64,000 bases of DNA from Prevotella herbatica (GTDB lineage: Bacteria > Bacteroidota > Bacteroidia > Bacteroidales > Bacteroidaceae): the NCBI RefSeq assembly GCF_017347605.1, contig NZ_AP024484.1, forward strand, positions 3,460,790 to 3,524,789. The letters are read 5' to 3'. Under the pieces are notes generated by a model that worked only from the letters and a program-made list of their open reading frames with translations, had not been told where the DNA came from and did not search any database. Shown here piece after piece: positions 28,046 to 37,549 of this stretch (position 1 is the stretch's first letter; each line of letters opens with the position of its first letter). Both the position numbers and the translations under genes were made by a program.

Positions 28046-28996
28046 AGCTTTAGCACGTGCTGGTTTACCAGTTTCTGTGAGAGGAATTCTTTCAACATAA
28101 AGATAATCGTGAGGACACCAATATTTAGGTAACACACGTTTACATATAGCTTCTACTTCGGCGATATTGTCGTTTTCTGTAATGAGGACCACAATCTCGC
28201 CGAATTTTTTATCACTACGCTTTGTTATCATAAAATTCGACTCCATATAAGGTCTAAGGACACGCTCAACTTCTTCCATCTGGATTTTGATACCACCGCT
28301 ACAGATCACATTATCTTTCCTGCCCAATATTCTGAATTTCCCATCTTTAAGTTCAACGATGTCATTGGTTACAAGCTTGCCTTCATGTACCAAAGGTGCA
28401 TCAATAACTAAGCATCCGTCTTCGTTTTGCGAAACATCAACACTGTCAAAAGGAGTGTACCATTCTGAAGCACCATCGCCATTCAACCTACGAAGGGCTA
28501 TATGCGAAAGTGTCTCTGTCATACCATAAGTGCTCCATACATGATTTGGAAAACTGCGTAATACTTTTGCCAGTTCATCGTCTATCGCTCCCCCACCAAT
28601 AATCAAATGGGTGAAACTGCGTAATTTTTCAGCTTCAGCAGCAACATTCAAAGAATTATAAACTTGTAAAGGGACCATTGCTGCTAAAGAAGGTTTATCA
28701 AAAGATAAAGATATATCCTTCAACGGATGACCGCTTGGACTTACACTCACTAGATTAAGTTTGCGCTCTATGCTGCGTACAACCATCATTTTTCCGGCGA
28801 TATAATCTAAAGGCATACACAAAAAAGCAGTATCACCAGAACATAGCCCAAGAAAGTCACACGTTATTCTTGCAGAATTCAACATACGTTTTTTTTCAAC
28901 ATACATTGGTTTAGGATTTCCTGTAGATCCACTAGTATGAACAAGTATCATATCTGATTCATTGTTCCATTCTGTCAAAAATTCATCTAGCGTCAT
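28022..28996 (-). CDS. menE: o-Succinylbenzoate-CoA ligase MenE
   Basis: 324 aa from ATG 28996. Activates o-succinylbenzoate to its CoA thioester with ATP. The ANL P-loop TSGSTGNPKPM is at about residues 21-31, WSTYGMTETLSHIAL (A5 motif) at about 182-196, and GRKDNVICSGGIKIQMEEVE plus ETGKPARAKAL near the C-terminus (catalytic hinge and Lys). The N-terminal 100-plus residues of the E. coli-type enzyme are absent and the protein opens almost directly at the P-loop; this short form appears common in Bacteroidetes. ATG 28996 is preferred over 29008 because it forms an ATGA overlap with the menC stop. Last gene of the operon. Confidence 0.88.
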   Translation of the reverse strand: MTLDEFLTEWNNESDMILVHTSGSTGNPKPMYVEKKRMLNSARITCDFLGLCSGDTAFLCMPLDYIAGKMMVVRSIERKLNLVSVSPSGHPLKDISLSFDKPSLAAMVPLQVYNSLNVAAEAEKLRSFTHLIIGGGAIDDELAKVLRSFPNHVWSTYGMTETLSHIALRRLNGDGASEWYTPFDSVDVSQNEDGCLVIDAPLVHEGKLVTNDIVELKDGKFRILGRKDNVICSGGIKIQMEEVERVLRPYMESNFMITKRSDKKFGEIVVLITENDNIAEVEAICKRVLPKYWCPHDYLYVERIPLTETGKPARAKALSLAEEV

Positions 28997-30024
28997 TCTC
29001 TGTACCAAATTTTATCTCCATCAATCACCAATGGCATATCAATGTTATCAGTAAACAGTTGTCCTGTACCAAGTCCCTGTGGCATTGAAACAGAAGGACC
29101 GTAAGTATTCGCACAATAATGAGCAATCGCATTCAGTCCTATATTACTTTCCAGTGCACTTGTTATCCAACTGCCGATACCTCGTTCTTTAGCCAGCTTT
29201 ATCCATTCGTCGCACCCATACATTCCACCATGAAGACTGGGTTTGAGAATTATATACTGTGGACGTATAGCATCTAAAAGATATTCTTTCATGCTCTTCA
29301 CGTTCACACCAATAAGTTCTTCATCCAATGCTATTGGCAATGGAGTTTCCTTGCACAAGCGTGCCATGTCTTTCCATTGATGTTGCTTGATCGGTTGTTC
29401 TATTGAATGAATATCATATTGAGCTAATGCCTCAAGGCGTTCCATCGCATTGTCAGGCGTAAACCCGCCATTGGCATCAACTCTCAACTCTATCGTATTT
29501 TTATCAAAAGCCTCACGGATATGCTTTATCAAATCAAGTTCCTTATCAAAGTCTATTGCGCCTATCTTCAATTTCACGCAATGGAATCCTGCCTTTAACT
29601 TTGTTTCCAAGCGGGAATACATCTCTTCAAATGTTCCCATCCATACAAGTCCATTAATGGTTATTCCTTCCTCACCGCGTGCAAAAGGCGTATCATATAA
29701 CCGTGTAGAACCATTTGCATCCAACTGGGCAAAAGCCGTTTCCAGCCCAAATAATATTGAGGGATAAGGACGAAGTATATCATAAGGTATCTTGCCAGTC
29801 TGTTCAACCATTAAACAGATATCCTTTAAAATCTTATTGTATTCAGGAACTGCATCACATGAAAGATCAGGCAACGTTGCACATTCACCAACACCCTTTA
29901 TTCCAGGACAGTTATCATCCGTGATCGTGAGATAATAACTTTGGCGCGTTGTATAAATACCACGCGAAGTACCAGCAGGTTGTTTAAAATGTAATGTTCG
30001 TTCTGAAATTTCTATATGTTTCAT
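28993..30024 (-). CDS. menC: o-Succinylbenzoate synthase MenC
   Basis: 343 aa, enolase superfamily (muconate-lactonising subgroup). Dehydrates SHCHC to o-succinylbenzoate. Catalytic set visible: KLKIGAIDF (K-x-K acid/base, about 147-155), LRVDANGGF (metal Asp, about 175-183), HSIEQPIKQ (Glu), ALDEELIG (Asp/Glu) and IILKPSLHGG (second Lys, about 257-266). Followed by menE with a 4-nt overlap; menB ends 51 nt upstream of its start, the largest gap in the operon. Confidence 0.92.
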   Translation of the reverse strand: MKHIEISERTLHFKQPAGTSRGIYTTRQSYYLTITDDNCPGIKGVGECATLPDLSCDAVPEYNKILKDICLMVEQTGKIPYDILRPYPSILFGLETAFAQLDANGSTRLYDTPFARGEEGITINGLVWMGTFEEMYSRLETKLKAGFHCVKLKIGAIDFDKELDLIKHIREAFDKNTIELRVDANGGFTPDNAMERLEALAQYDIHSIEQPIKQHQWKDMARLCKETPLPIALDEELIGVNVKSMKEYLLDAIRPQYIILKPSLHGGMYGCDEWIKLAKERGIGSWITSALESNIGLNAIAHYCANTYGPSVSMPQGLGTGQLFTDNIDMPLVIDGDKIWYRE

Positions 30025-30075
30025 ATTCTAAAAGATTCTAAATCAAGATAACACGATTACGATATACCCTTAATA

Positions 30076-30900
30076 TCAAGGGAATTGTGGATACTTATCA
30101 AAATCAGGCTTACGCTTTTCAAGGAAAGCCTTGCCGCCCTCTTGAGCCTCGTCCATCGTATAATACAACATTGTGGCATCACCGGCTAATTCCTGTATTC
30201 CTGCCTGACCATCAAGTTCTGCATTCAATCCAGCCTTAATCATTCTTAAAGCAAGCGGACTGCGCTCCATCATAATTTCAGCCCATTCCACGCATGTATC
30301 TTCTAACTCGTCAAAAGGAACCACCTTGTTTACCATGCCCATTTCTTCAGCTTCCTTTGCAGAATACTGCTTACATAGGAACCATATCTCACGCGCTTTC
30401 TTCTGTCCTACCATACGGGCAAGATAACTTGCGCCGAAACCAGCATCAAAACTTCCAACTTTAGGACCTGTCTGTCCAAAGATTGCATTCTCTGAAGCTA
30501 TTGTGAGGTCACACATCACATGAAGTACGTGTCCACCACCTATTGCATAACCATTAACCATTGCAATAACTGGTTTTGGCAAACGACGTATTTGCATCTG
30601 AACATCAAGTACGTTTAGGCGTGGCACACCGTCGTTACCAACATATCCTCCGCGTCCCTTCACATGCATATCGCCACCTGAACAGAAAGCCTTATCGCCA
30701 GCTCCTGTTAGTATCACTACACGAACGTCAGTGCATTCACGGCAATAATTAAATGCCTGGCTCATTTCCCATGTTGTCAATGGGGTGAAAGCATTGCGAT
30801 AGCGTTCTCTGTTAATCGTTATCTTTGCAATATGATTATATTCCTCGAAGAGGATTTCCTTGAAATCAAACCCTTCTATTTTTTTCCATTCTCTTGTCAT
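30076..30900 (-). CDS. menB: 1,4-Dihydroxy-2-naphthoyl-CoA synthase MenB
   Basis: 274 aa crotonase-fold enzyme that cyclises o-succinylbenzoyl-CoA to DHNA-CoA. Signatures: [14 protein letters not shown] (about 29-42), [21 protein letters not shown] (oxyanion hole and MenB-specific loop), [23 protein letters not shown], and [15 protein letters not shown] with the Asp/Ser typical of MenB. The C-terminus [16 protein letters not shown] is a MenB hallmark. Cytoplasmic hexamer in characterised relatives. Starts in an ATGA overlap with menD. Confidence 0.96.
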   Translation of the reverse strand: MTREWKKIEGFDFKEILFEEYNHIAKITINRERYRNAFTPLTTWEMSQAFNYCRECTDVRVVILTGAGDKAFCSGGDMHVKGRGGYVGNDGVPRLNVLDVQMQIRRLPKPVIAMVNGYAIGGGHVLHVMCDLTIASENAIFGQTGPKVGSFDAGFGASYLARMVGQKKAREIWFLCKQYSAKEAEEMGMVNKVVPFDELEDTCVEWAEIMMERSPLALRMIKAGLNAELDGQAGIQELAGDATMLYYTMDEAQEGGKAFLEKRKPDFDKYPQFP

Positions 30901-32537
30901 ATACTTGTATAATATTCTTTTATCACATTCATATCATTTTCGGCATCTGTGAATACTTCCAACAAAGTAGGATTATCCGACTTCATATTGATTAGTTTGT
31001 CAAGACCTACCTTCAATGTTTCAGCATTAAATGCCTCAATATGATTTATATGGTTTGCTATGCATATTCCCCCTGCACTGGTATCGTGCTTTGCCATCAC
31101 AAGATTGTCACGTGCATTGCTATCTTTTAGTCCTTCAAACTTTCCGAAGATTGCTCCTCCTCCATTATTAAGCAGTAATATCTTTAAGTTTCCACCTATA
31201 TTTCTATTCCAAAGAGCATTCTGATCATAGAAGAAGCTGAGATCGCCAATCACGCAATATACATCTTTGTCACTTGCCAGAGAATATCCTGCAGCTGTTG
31301 AAAGAGAACCCTCGATACCGTTTATTCCACGATTCACATATAGATAACCTTTTGAATAGATACATCCAAGACGTACTGACATGCTATTAGCGTAATGTCT
31401 TATAATATCATGATGTGCAATAGCTTCCTCAAAAGCTTTAACAGCAGACATCTGAGAATATTTAGGAATAAACGAACGGCATTTTTCTACAATGTTCTTC
31501 ACCTCTACGGAATCATGCCAAAGCTGATAATAGTCTTTGCAATTATCAAAGACGATAGTATCAAGCAATCCCGAAACATTACCTTCAATCACGCCAACTG
31601 CATTCATCAATGTGTCGGCAATCTTTCCATCTTCACTAGCCATCCACACCTCTGCCTTGCGTGCTGCCTTGCGCAGAAACTTCTTTATAGACTTACTTAC
31701 GATGCAATCTCCGATGTATAAGATGAAATCAGGAGAATAGTGCTCATCATTCTCAACACATCTCACAATCTCGTCCAGATATCGCTGAGCACCACCCGCA
31801 CTTAACGGTTCAATTAATACTACAGCATTAGACTGCAAATACTTTGATAATCTTTCACTTAAACTTTCAGTATGACTTTGTCCTATAACGATCATCGGTC
31901 TGCTTGAATGTGCAAATCTATCAAGCATCAACGTTCTTGCTTTTGAGGTATCAGCATTTGCTGAGACAAATTCTATCTTGCGTTCAACGGGTAACTTTGT
32001 TTGAGTAAAACTATAAAGTGGTTCAGTTATCGGAACGTTTATATGTACAGGACCACAAGCTCCGCATGCACATGAAATCAAAGCTTCGTTAATCATTCGA
32101 TTACAAAACCATCTTTCTTCCTCATCATGAGGTTCAGGCAAATTAATCGACTTCTTTACAAAGCTCCCCAAAGCTCCGTTTTGCGGTATTGTCTGTCCAT
32201 CAAGTTGATTAATCCATTGAGAAGGACGATCGGCTGAAACAACAACAAGTGGCAAATGCTGATAAAAAGCCTCTGCAACAGCTGGTAATAAATTTAGCAA
32301 TGCTGTTCCTGACGTTACGCAAACAACAACTGGGCTACCTGTAGCCTGTGCAATTCCTAAAGCATAGAAACCCGCACTGCGCTCATCTGTAACTGGATAA
32401 CATTCCACATCCGGGCATTCATTGAGGTTGTGTACTATCGGAGCATTTCTGCTTCCAGGACAGACAACCGCTTTGTTCACGCCATGATTCACAAGGAGTG
32501 AAGTTAGGATATTTACGTTTTCCTTATCTGAGTACAT
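30897..32537 (-). CDS. menD: SEPHCHC synthase MenD
   Basis: 546 aa from ATG 32537 (the frame opens 3 nt earlier at a TTG). A thiamine-diphosphate enzyme that joins 2-oxoglutarate to isochorismate. Markers: [14 protein letters not shown] (about 21-34), [19 protein letters not shown] with the ThDP-activating Glu, [23 protein letters not shown], and the ThDP/Mg motif [15 protein letters not shown] (G-D-L-S ... N, about 425-440). Length matches the family (about 550). Overlaps menF by 14 nt and menB by 4 nt, so the genes are translationally coupled. Confidence 0.95.
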   Translation of the reverse strand: MYSDKENVNILTSLLVNHGVNKAVVCPGSRNAPIVHNLNECPDVECYPVTDERSAGFYALGIAQATGSPVVVCVTSGTALLNLLPAVAEAFYQHLPLVVVSADRPSQWINQLDGQTIPQNGALGSFVKKSINLPEPHDEEERWFCNRMINEALISCACGACGPVHINVPITEPLYSFTQTKLPVERKIEFVSANADTSKARTLMLDRFAHSSRPMIVIGQSHTESLSERLSKYLQSNAVVLIEPLSAGGAQRYLDEIVRCVENDEHYSPDFILYIGDCIVSKSIKKFLRKAARKAEVWMASEDGKIADTLMNAVGVIEGNVSGLLDTIVFDNCKDYYQLWHDSVEVKNIVEKCRSFIPKYSQMSAVKAFEEAIAHHDIIRHYANSMSVRLGCIYSKGYLYVNRGINGIEGSLSTAAGYSLASDKDVYCVIGDLSFFYDQNALWNRNIGGNLKILLLNNGGGAIFGKFEGLKDSNARDNLVMAKHDTSAGGICIANHINHIEAFNAETLKVGLDKLINMKSDNPTLLEVFTDAENDMNVIKEYYTSI

Positions 32538-33528
32538 CAAGCATTGTATTTAGTTTATATTCCGTCTCTAACCATTCATGTGCTTCATCGCTATCAGGAA
32601 GTAAACCGCCACCGGCATAAAGTCTGCAACAACTTCTTTCAATTTGCATACAGCGTAATGACACATAAAGATGAGTAGTTCCTGAATAATTCAACGGACC
32701 ACAGAAGCCACTGTAATAATGGCGCCTACTATGTTCATTTGAGAGAATAAAAGAACGAGCCGCCTCTTTTGGAATACCGCATACAGCAGGAGTAGGATGA
32801 AGTTCATCAATCATCTTTCCCAGTAACTTTTCATCACGCATTGAGAAATAAAAGTCTGTGCGTAAGTGAAACAGGTTTGCCGCAGTAGTCACATGAGGAT
32901 CAGATGCTTCTATGTCATTTGAAAACATCTCAAGACATCTCCTTATATAGTCAGCAACATATTTCTGTTCTTTCTGATTCTTATCACTCCAAGGTCCTGG
33001 TGTTTTCATCGTTCCAGCCAGAGCCATTGTGTGCCATTTAGATAATTCAGAATCTTTTTCTATCAGCACTTCAGGTGTAGACATAAGCCACGTTCCACTT
33101 TCAGGAGTTGACACAAGAGCAACAAACTGATGAGGATACATCCTGCATGCTTTCATGAATAATGCCATAGATTGTTTCTCGAAATCAGCATCAACACTTA
33201 TATGACGAGAAAGTACAAGTTTATCAAAACTACCGTCAAGCAACTTAGAATGGAAGCACTCAAAGTCTTTTCGATACGCTTCCCTGTCATAAGACACATT
33301 TAAATCTGTTTCTTCATCAGCATTGCCTATTTCGTCGCACTTTGTTACCTCAATTTTATCTGGGCATATCACCAACAGACTATCACTATCAAGGCAAAAA
33401 GGAGCAAAGACAAAACCACGTTTATCTTCCAGTTCAGCATACGAAGAAAGGCGTTGCGGCATAGAATCCGAACAAATCTTCACACAGGTATCTGTGTCAG
33501 GCAAACGATAAATAGCAAAACTAATCAT
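32524..33528 (-). CDS. menF: Isochorismate synthase (MenF/EntC type)
   Basis: 334 aa chorismate-binding enzyme converting chorismate to isochorismate with Mg2+. The C-terminal catalytic half holds FDKLVLSRHISVD (about 99-111), TWLMSTPEVLIE, MALAGTMKTPG (about 166-176), ELHPTPAVCGIPKEAA (about 243-258) and YSGFCGPLNYSGTTHLYVSLRCMQI plus LYAGGGLLPDSDEAHEWLETE near the end. Shorter than E. coli MenF (431 aa) by a reduced N-terminal part. Placed 2 nt after the thioesterase gene and overlapping menD. Confidence 0.92.
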   Translation of the reverse strand: MISFAIYRLPDTDTCVKICSDSMPQRLSSYAELEDKRGFVFAPFCLDSDSLLVICPDKIEVTKCDEIGNADEETDLNVSYDREAYRKDFECFHSKLLDGSFDKLVLSRHISVDADFEKQSMALFMKACRMYPHQFVALVSTPESGTWLMSTPEVLIEKDSELSKWHTMALAGTMKTPGPWSDKNQKEQKYVADYIRRCLEMFSNDIEASDPHVTTAANLFHLRTDFYFSMRDEKLLGKMIDELHPTPAVCGIPKEAARSFILSNEHSRRHYYSGFCGPLNYSGTTHLYVSLRCMQIERSCCRLYAGGGLLPDSDEAHEWLETEYKLNTMLDVLR

Positions 33529-33530
33529 TC

Positions 33531-33953
33531 TTATTTTTTCGGAGCAGTAGATCTCATTATATAATTAGTGACATGAACTGTAGAAATCAAGTTTCCTTCA
33601 CTATTTTTGATATCTATTTGCCATTCATGCAAAGTATTTCCCTTAAATTGCAGTTTACCATAAGCAGTAACGGTATCGCCTTCAAGCACGGCACGTAAAT
33701 GGTTTCCGCTTACATTAATTCCTACGCAAATCTTTCCAGGGCATAAAGCCAAACTACCGACACCAGCCAAATTCTCTGCCAATGCAAGAGAAGCACCTCC
33801 ACTAAGGAAGCCAAACGGTTGACGATTACGTTCATCAACCTTCATCCTAGCCATACATGTATCTGGTTCTGGAGTAGAAATAAATTCCATACCGAGGGTA
33901 TTTGACAACCCATCATCTTTGAGCAATATTTCTTTTTGTTTTTCTACATTCAT
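33531..33953 (-). CDS. Hotdog-fold thioesterase, probable DHNA-CoA hydrolase (MenI-like)
   Basis: 140 aa PaaI/YdiI-type thioesterase. Core RQPFGFLSGGASLALAENLAG carries the conserved G-x-x-x-G-G-x-x-x-x-x-x-E helix with the catalytic Glu, and CVGINVSGNHLRAV is the following strand. No signal peptide. First gene of the menaquinone operon, 2 nt before menF, so hydrolysis of 1,4-dihydroxy-2-naphthoyl-CoA is the natural role. The substrate is inferred from context because close relatives act on other aromatic or acyl CoAs. TATCTTTG on the minus strand at 34049-34056 is a likely -7 element, giving a leader near 90 nt. Confidence 0.82.
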   Translation of the reverse strand: MNVEKQKEILLKDDGLSNTLGMEFISTPEPDTCMARMKVDERNRQPFGFLSGGASLALAENLAGVGSLALCPGKICVGINVSGNHLRAVLEGDTVTAYGKLQFKGNTLHEWQIDIKNSEGNLISTVHVTNYIMRSTAPKK

Positions 33954-34722
33954 AATGTTATCTTTTTCTTTATTTCAAAGGTACTGCAAACGATAGCAGA
34001 ATAATCCAACTTACTTGAATTTCATACCAATTACAGCTGTATCTTATGCAAAGATATAAATAAATTGTGGAACAACCTAAATATTTTCTCAGAGATTATA
34101 ATGTAAACCGCCAGTCTACAACCACAAGTTATCATAAGCAATATAAAATATAATTAGCTAATTCTGTCACTATAAGTAAAATTAAAAGGCCCCTCCCCTC
34201 ACGGGGAAAGGCTTTCGAAAGACACACACTCTTGTGTATCGCCTGTTATACGACTCATATAAACAGGAAACGATAGAATAATGTTCTATCTAATTTATAG
34301 TGATAATTATTCAGACGTCCTTCGATTCTCACAAACCTACTCTTCACATGAACGAGTCATGAGGGACATCGTAGAATTGAGTTTTCTTTTTGATCCAATG
34401 CGATAAAGCATTGTTAATATCTTATACTTATCTAGAAAATCAGACAGTGTACTTATTTTTTCGTAACTGCTGTTTGCTCTATAGATTAGAGGCAACCTAT
34501 CCAGATTGATATTCACCATTTTTTCACTGACCTTATAGCGGTAAAAGCATAGATAACATTTTGTTTTTTCTATTGTTAAACCCTATAACTTAATTGTATC
34601 ACGTTAGCTCAGTAATTCATTAGATAATGCCATAAAGGATTATTTTTTTTATTTGCAACCGCCAAAGACATTTTTTAATATGCTGTATACACATAAAATA
34701 TTTTTTTAAAATAGATAAATAG
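33954..34722. other. Gene-poor gap between the menaquinone operon and the second fimbrial locus
   Basis: A 769-nt AT-rich stretch without a convincing gene. It contains the candidate menI-like promoter (-7 at 34049-34056, minus strand) and a run of short hairpins at about 34186-34290: a G+C-rich imperfect one (GGCCCCTCCCC ... GGGGAAAGGC), the palindrome CTTTCGAAAG (34211-34220), ACACACACTCTTGTGT, CCTGTTATA ... TATAAACAGG and ATAGAA ... TTCTAT. A 60-codon frame on the minus strand (34337-34519) has no recognisable motif. It marks the edge of the higher-G+C fimbrial block. Confidence 0.5.
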
Positions 34723-36552
34723 TTAAAAAGCCAAGACAGGCCTGAGATAATAGTTACCACCATTCTTATAGTTGGAGTTCAAGCGCACGAACGAACTGTT
34801 GAACCTGAGTACCATAGCGCTTTCACTACTATACTCTGAAGCACACCAAAAATACCCATTATCCGGTACTATCTGATCTCCACCTGCTACACTTAATTTG
34901 GAATTCAGCGCATTAAGATATGTACCATCAAGGTTTTGTATTATATAATTACCTACACCCATTGTGCTGCTACGCTGACTTATTAATGTTGTTTTCTGGT
35001 CATCCGTCCATGTACCTAAATTTTCCATTATATCCCACAAGTCACCTACACTTGGAAAATACCAGACCCCTACATTATTGGGAGCATTAACAAAAGTTTT
35101 AGAGGCAACTCCGTCATTATAGGTCTTACAATAATACCATGCATAATTACTACTGTTAGCTACATAGCTACTGTTAGCGCTCATGGCATCATAGCCACTG
35201 TTCACATCCGCAAAACTTGTCATAAAATCTGAGACGTATGGGTGACCTGCACTACTATGGTCTGTATAAGGAGAATTGTAACTACTACTCCAATAGCAAT
35301 ATATACTATTATTTGTATTTTTAAGAGCCATCACCCTGCCATGGCGGCAGCCAGCATTATACTGAGCTTGAGTAAGTTCGCTCGAATAGATGATACCCAC
35401 CGTCTGACCAGACTTGAATGTAGTTCCGTCACTACCGTCAGCATAAAGATAGTTGCCTATAGTAGCATCGCCCATGTACATATTACTTCTTCCGCTTGTT
35501 ACTGTTGCTGTATAGGTTACCCTTACATCTCCGTTACCACCGTTTGCGCCAAGGTTAATATTGCACTGATAGTTCAGATTGCGATAGACGTTGAAATTAG
35601 TAAGATCGGTCACAGGAGTAGCGGCATTGGTGACGCCACCGAGATAAATTTTATAGGCAGAGGCCCATCCATGCCCCTTGGCATTAACAAGGAGATAGCT
35701 GGCACTGGCTGAAGCAGAAACAGGAACATTGCTGCTGTTACGAAGTACTTGTGTGGTGGCATTGCTGTTGCTACCACACAAGTTCTCATATACATAGTAG
35801 GTTTTTGACAGGGCTGTAGTCTGGCTCAAATCAGTTACGGCTGTAAAGTTACCATAGCTACTTGCTCCTGCTGGAGGACCAGCAACAACAGAAGCTGTTA
35901 CTGGAACATGACTGTCTGTGATATAACTGCTTAAGGGAACGTTGCAAAGCTGATAGCCGGTGATTGTTACTCCGCTTGCTGGGGTTATCGTGAAGCCGAA
36001 CTTACTACACTGATGATATAAAGGGATAGCAAACTGATTTGCTCCGCCTGTTGTGATATTGGCAGATGCCTTGCCTATCATTAAAGCTCCTGTACTGCCG
36101 ACAATACTGCCGCTGCTCTCCAAAACATCGGCACTGGCCAGCGTGGTGTACATCGTATTGAGTTTAGAAATTGTATTCACACCTGCAAAATAACTCGAAG
36201 AACCTGTATTGGCGATAGCATAGATAGTGCATCCTGTCGCTGAACGTGTTGTCACAGGGACCGAAACTGAGGTAGCTGCAACGGATGACACATACTTGCT
36301 GCCGATAAGGGATCCTTCAGCATCAAAAACCATTACTGTGATATCGCTCACAATATTCTCATTGGCTGAAGTGATGGCACGTGTCTGGTTGCCATCACTA
36401 ATACAGAAGGTCAGCTTCACCATTGTTGTGGCTTCATCACCCTGTGAAGCCAACGAGATATCATCGCCAGCACAAGATGCAAGGAAAAGGCACAGGCTGA
36501 TCTGCACGAATGAGACTGAAAGGGAATATGTGATGTGAGTAATATTCTTCAT
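34723..36552 (-). CDS. Fimbrial tip/accessory lipoprotein with FISUMP-like C-terminus
   Basis: 609 aa from ATG 36552; ATG 36567 adds five residues. The lipoprotein signal ends LCLFLASC (Cys about 27 from 36552). GNQTRAITSAN holds the Arg maturation-like site and ITVMVFDAEGSLIGSKYVSS is the adhesin N-terminal strand pattern. The C-terminal 200 residues resemble the tip-pilin/FISUMP domain: YCYWSSSYN, VGVWYFPSVGDLWDIMENLG, NGYFWCASEYSSESAMVLRFNSS, NYYLRPVLAF. Last gene of the second fimbrial operon, so probably the minor tip subunit assembled onto the Mfa1-like shaft. Its serine- and threonine-rich middle looks low complexity. Confidence 0.75.
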   Translation of the reverse strand: MKNITHITYSLSVSFVQISLCLFLASCAGDDISLASQGDEATTMVKLTFCISDGNQTRAITSANENIVSDITVMVFDAEGSLIGSKYVSSVAATSVSVPVTTRSATGCTIYAIANTGSSSYFAGVNTISKLNTMYTTLASADVLESSGSIVGSTGALMIGKASANITTGGANQFAIPLYHQCSKFGFTITPASGVTITGYQLCNVPLSSYITDSHVPVTASVVAGPPAGASSYGNFTAVTDLSQTTALSKTYYVYENLCGSNSNATTQVLRNSSNVPVSASASASYLLVNAKGHGWASAYKIYLGGVTNAATPVTDLTNFNVYRNLNYQCNINLGANGGNGDVRVTYTATVTSGRSNMYMGDATIGNYLYADGSDGTTFKSGQTVGIIYSSELTQAQYNAGCRHGRVMALKNTNNSIYCYWSSSYNSPYTDHSSAGHPYVSDFMTSFADVNSGYDAMSANSSYVANSSNYAWYYCKTYNDGVASKTFVNAPNNVGVWYFPSVGDLWDIMENLGTWTDDQKTTLISQRSSTMGVGNYIIQNLDGTYLNALNSKLSVAGGDQIVPDNGYFWCASEYSSESAMVLRFNSSFVRLNSNYKNGGNYYLRPVLAF

Positions 36553-36601
36553 TATTATACTAAACATTATTATTACCGTATTGTTATTTCAACTGACAGA
36601 C

Positions 36602-37501
36602 TTAGTTGAAGACTATACCGCTGTTAACTTCGCTCCAAGGCATAATCCTAAGGTTTACACCCATCATGCCCACATCAACGACAATTACCTTGTCGTCTTC
36701 AGGGGAAAGGGTTATAGGATCTCCAGAGGAATCCGTAGTACTCTTGAATATGGGGTTGTCGTTTTTGTAAAGGGTGAAAGTTACGTTCTCGCCATTAGCC
36801 GTGGGAAGGGCATTGATGATATCCGTAGAGAACACACCATCACTATCAAAGCTGCCATGAGGCTCATAGACCACACTGTCACCTGTAGTATTTCCATTAA
36901 AGGTAAGAGCGCTACGGAAGCCCTCAAGCTTCACGGTATAGTTACCCTCCCCCATCTGGCTGAGAAGATTACGAATAACGATATGGATGCGCACGTTCTT
37001 GTTCTGCATAGTAAGCGTGGCAAAGCTGGAGTCGCGAAACGCATCTCCGGGACTGTAGCTAAAACCACCGTAACAGATATAGCTCATTGGAGTGACCTCA
37101 GTTATTGTGCCTGCGGACCCGCTCACTGAGCGAGAGGCACCGGAATAGCGCAAGCGGGCGCAGACGCTACCCAGAGAATCTCCCAGTACGGGAGGTACGA
37201 GGGACACGCTGTCGCCGCTGCCTAAGCCCACTGCCACAAGACGCATCGCTTGACTGTTATCGAAGCTGATATAGTAGCGACCATTACTTTCAGGAAGAAC
37301 CTCCTGAACGAAACGCCCCGAGAGAAACATATAGATATGCACCGTTCCCGCGACGGAATCAGGCAGAAGTTCACCCTTCTTTGTCACAAGGCGCACACCG
37401 ACACTGTACTGCACACGACTACTATCGTCGTCGTTTATGCAGCTGGTCAGTAGCATCAGCAGTGAGAGTATAGGGATTATCATTATTTGCCTTTTTTTCA
37501 T
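36602..37501 (-). CDS. FimB/Mfa2-family fimbrial anchor lipoprotein
   Basis: 299 aa. Signal MKKRQIMIIPILSLLMLLTSC (lipobox Cys 21). The N-terminal domain has VGVRLVTKKGELLPDSVAGTVHIYMFLSGRFVQEV, the pattern of Mfa2/FimB proteins, with MSYICYGGFSYSPGD and VRIHIVIRNLL later. In Porphyromonas, Mfa2 and FimB stay uncleaved, anchor the pilus to the outer membrane and limit its length. In agreement, this protein shows no Thr-Arg-Ala/Ser site, unlike its neighbours. Ends MPWSEVNSGIVFN, similar to the ENVFN end of the neighbouring pilin. Lies between the Mfa1-like and tip genes. Confidence 0.82.
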   Translation of the reverse strand: MKKRQIMIIPILSLLMLLTSCINDDDSSRVQYSVGVRLVTKKGELLPDSVAGTVHIYMFLSGRFVQEVLPESNGRYYISFDNSQAMRLVAVGLGSGDSVSLVPPVLGDSLGSVCARLRYSGASRSVSGSAGTITEVTPMSYICYGGFSYSPGDAFRDSSFATLTMQNKNVRIHIVIRNLLSQMGEGNYTVKLEGFRSALTFNGNTTGDSVVYEPHGSFDSDGVFSTDIINALPTANGENVTFTLYKNDNPIFKSTTDSSGDPITLSPEDDKVIVVDVGMMGVNLRIMPWSEVNSGIVFN

Positions 37502-37549
37502 CGCGTTACGTGAATTTCATTGTTGTTGTTTTTCTTTTTTTCTTTCGTA

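Noticed and set aside
34337..34519. 60-codon minus-strand frame in the 33954-34722 gap
   Set aside because: No recognisable motif, no good promoter or start context; could be a gene remnant but cannot be supported.
34600..34650. gttagctcagt-like string resembling a tRNA D-arm
   Set aside because: No acceptor stem, anticodon arm or T-loop can be built around it.
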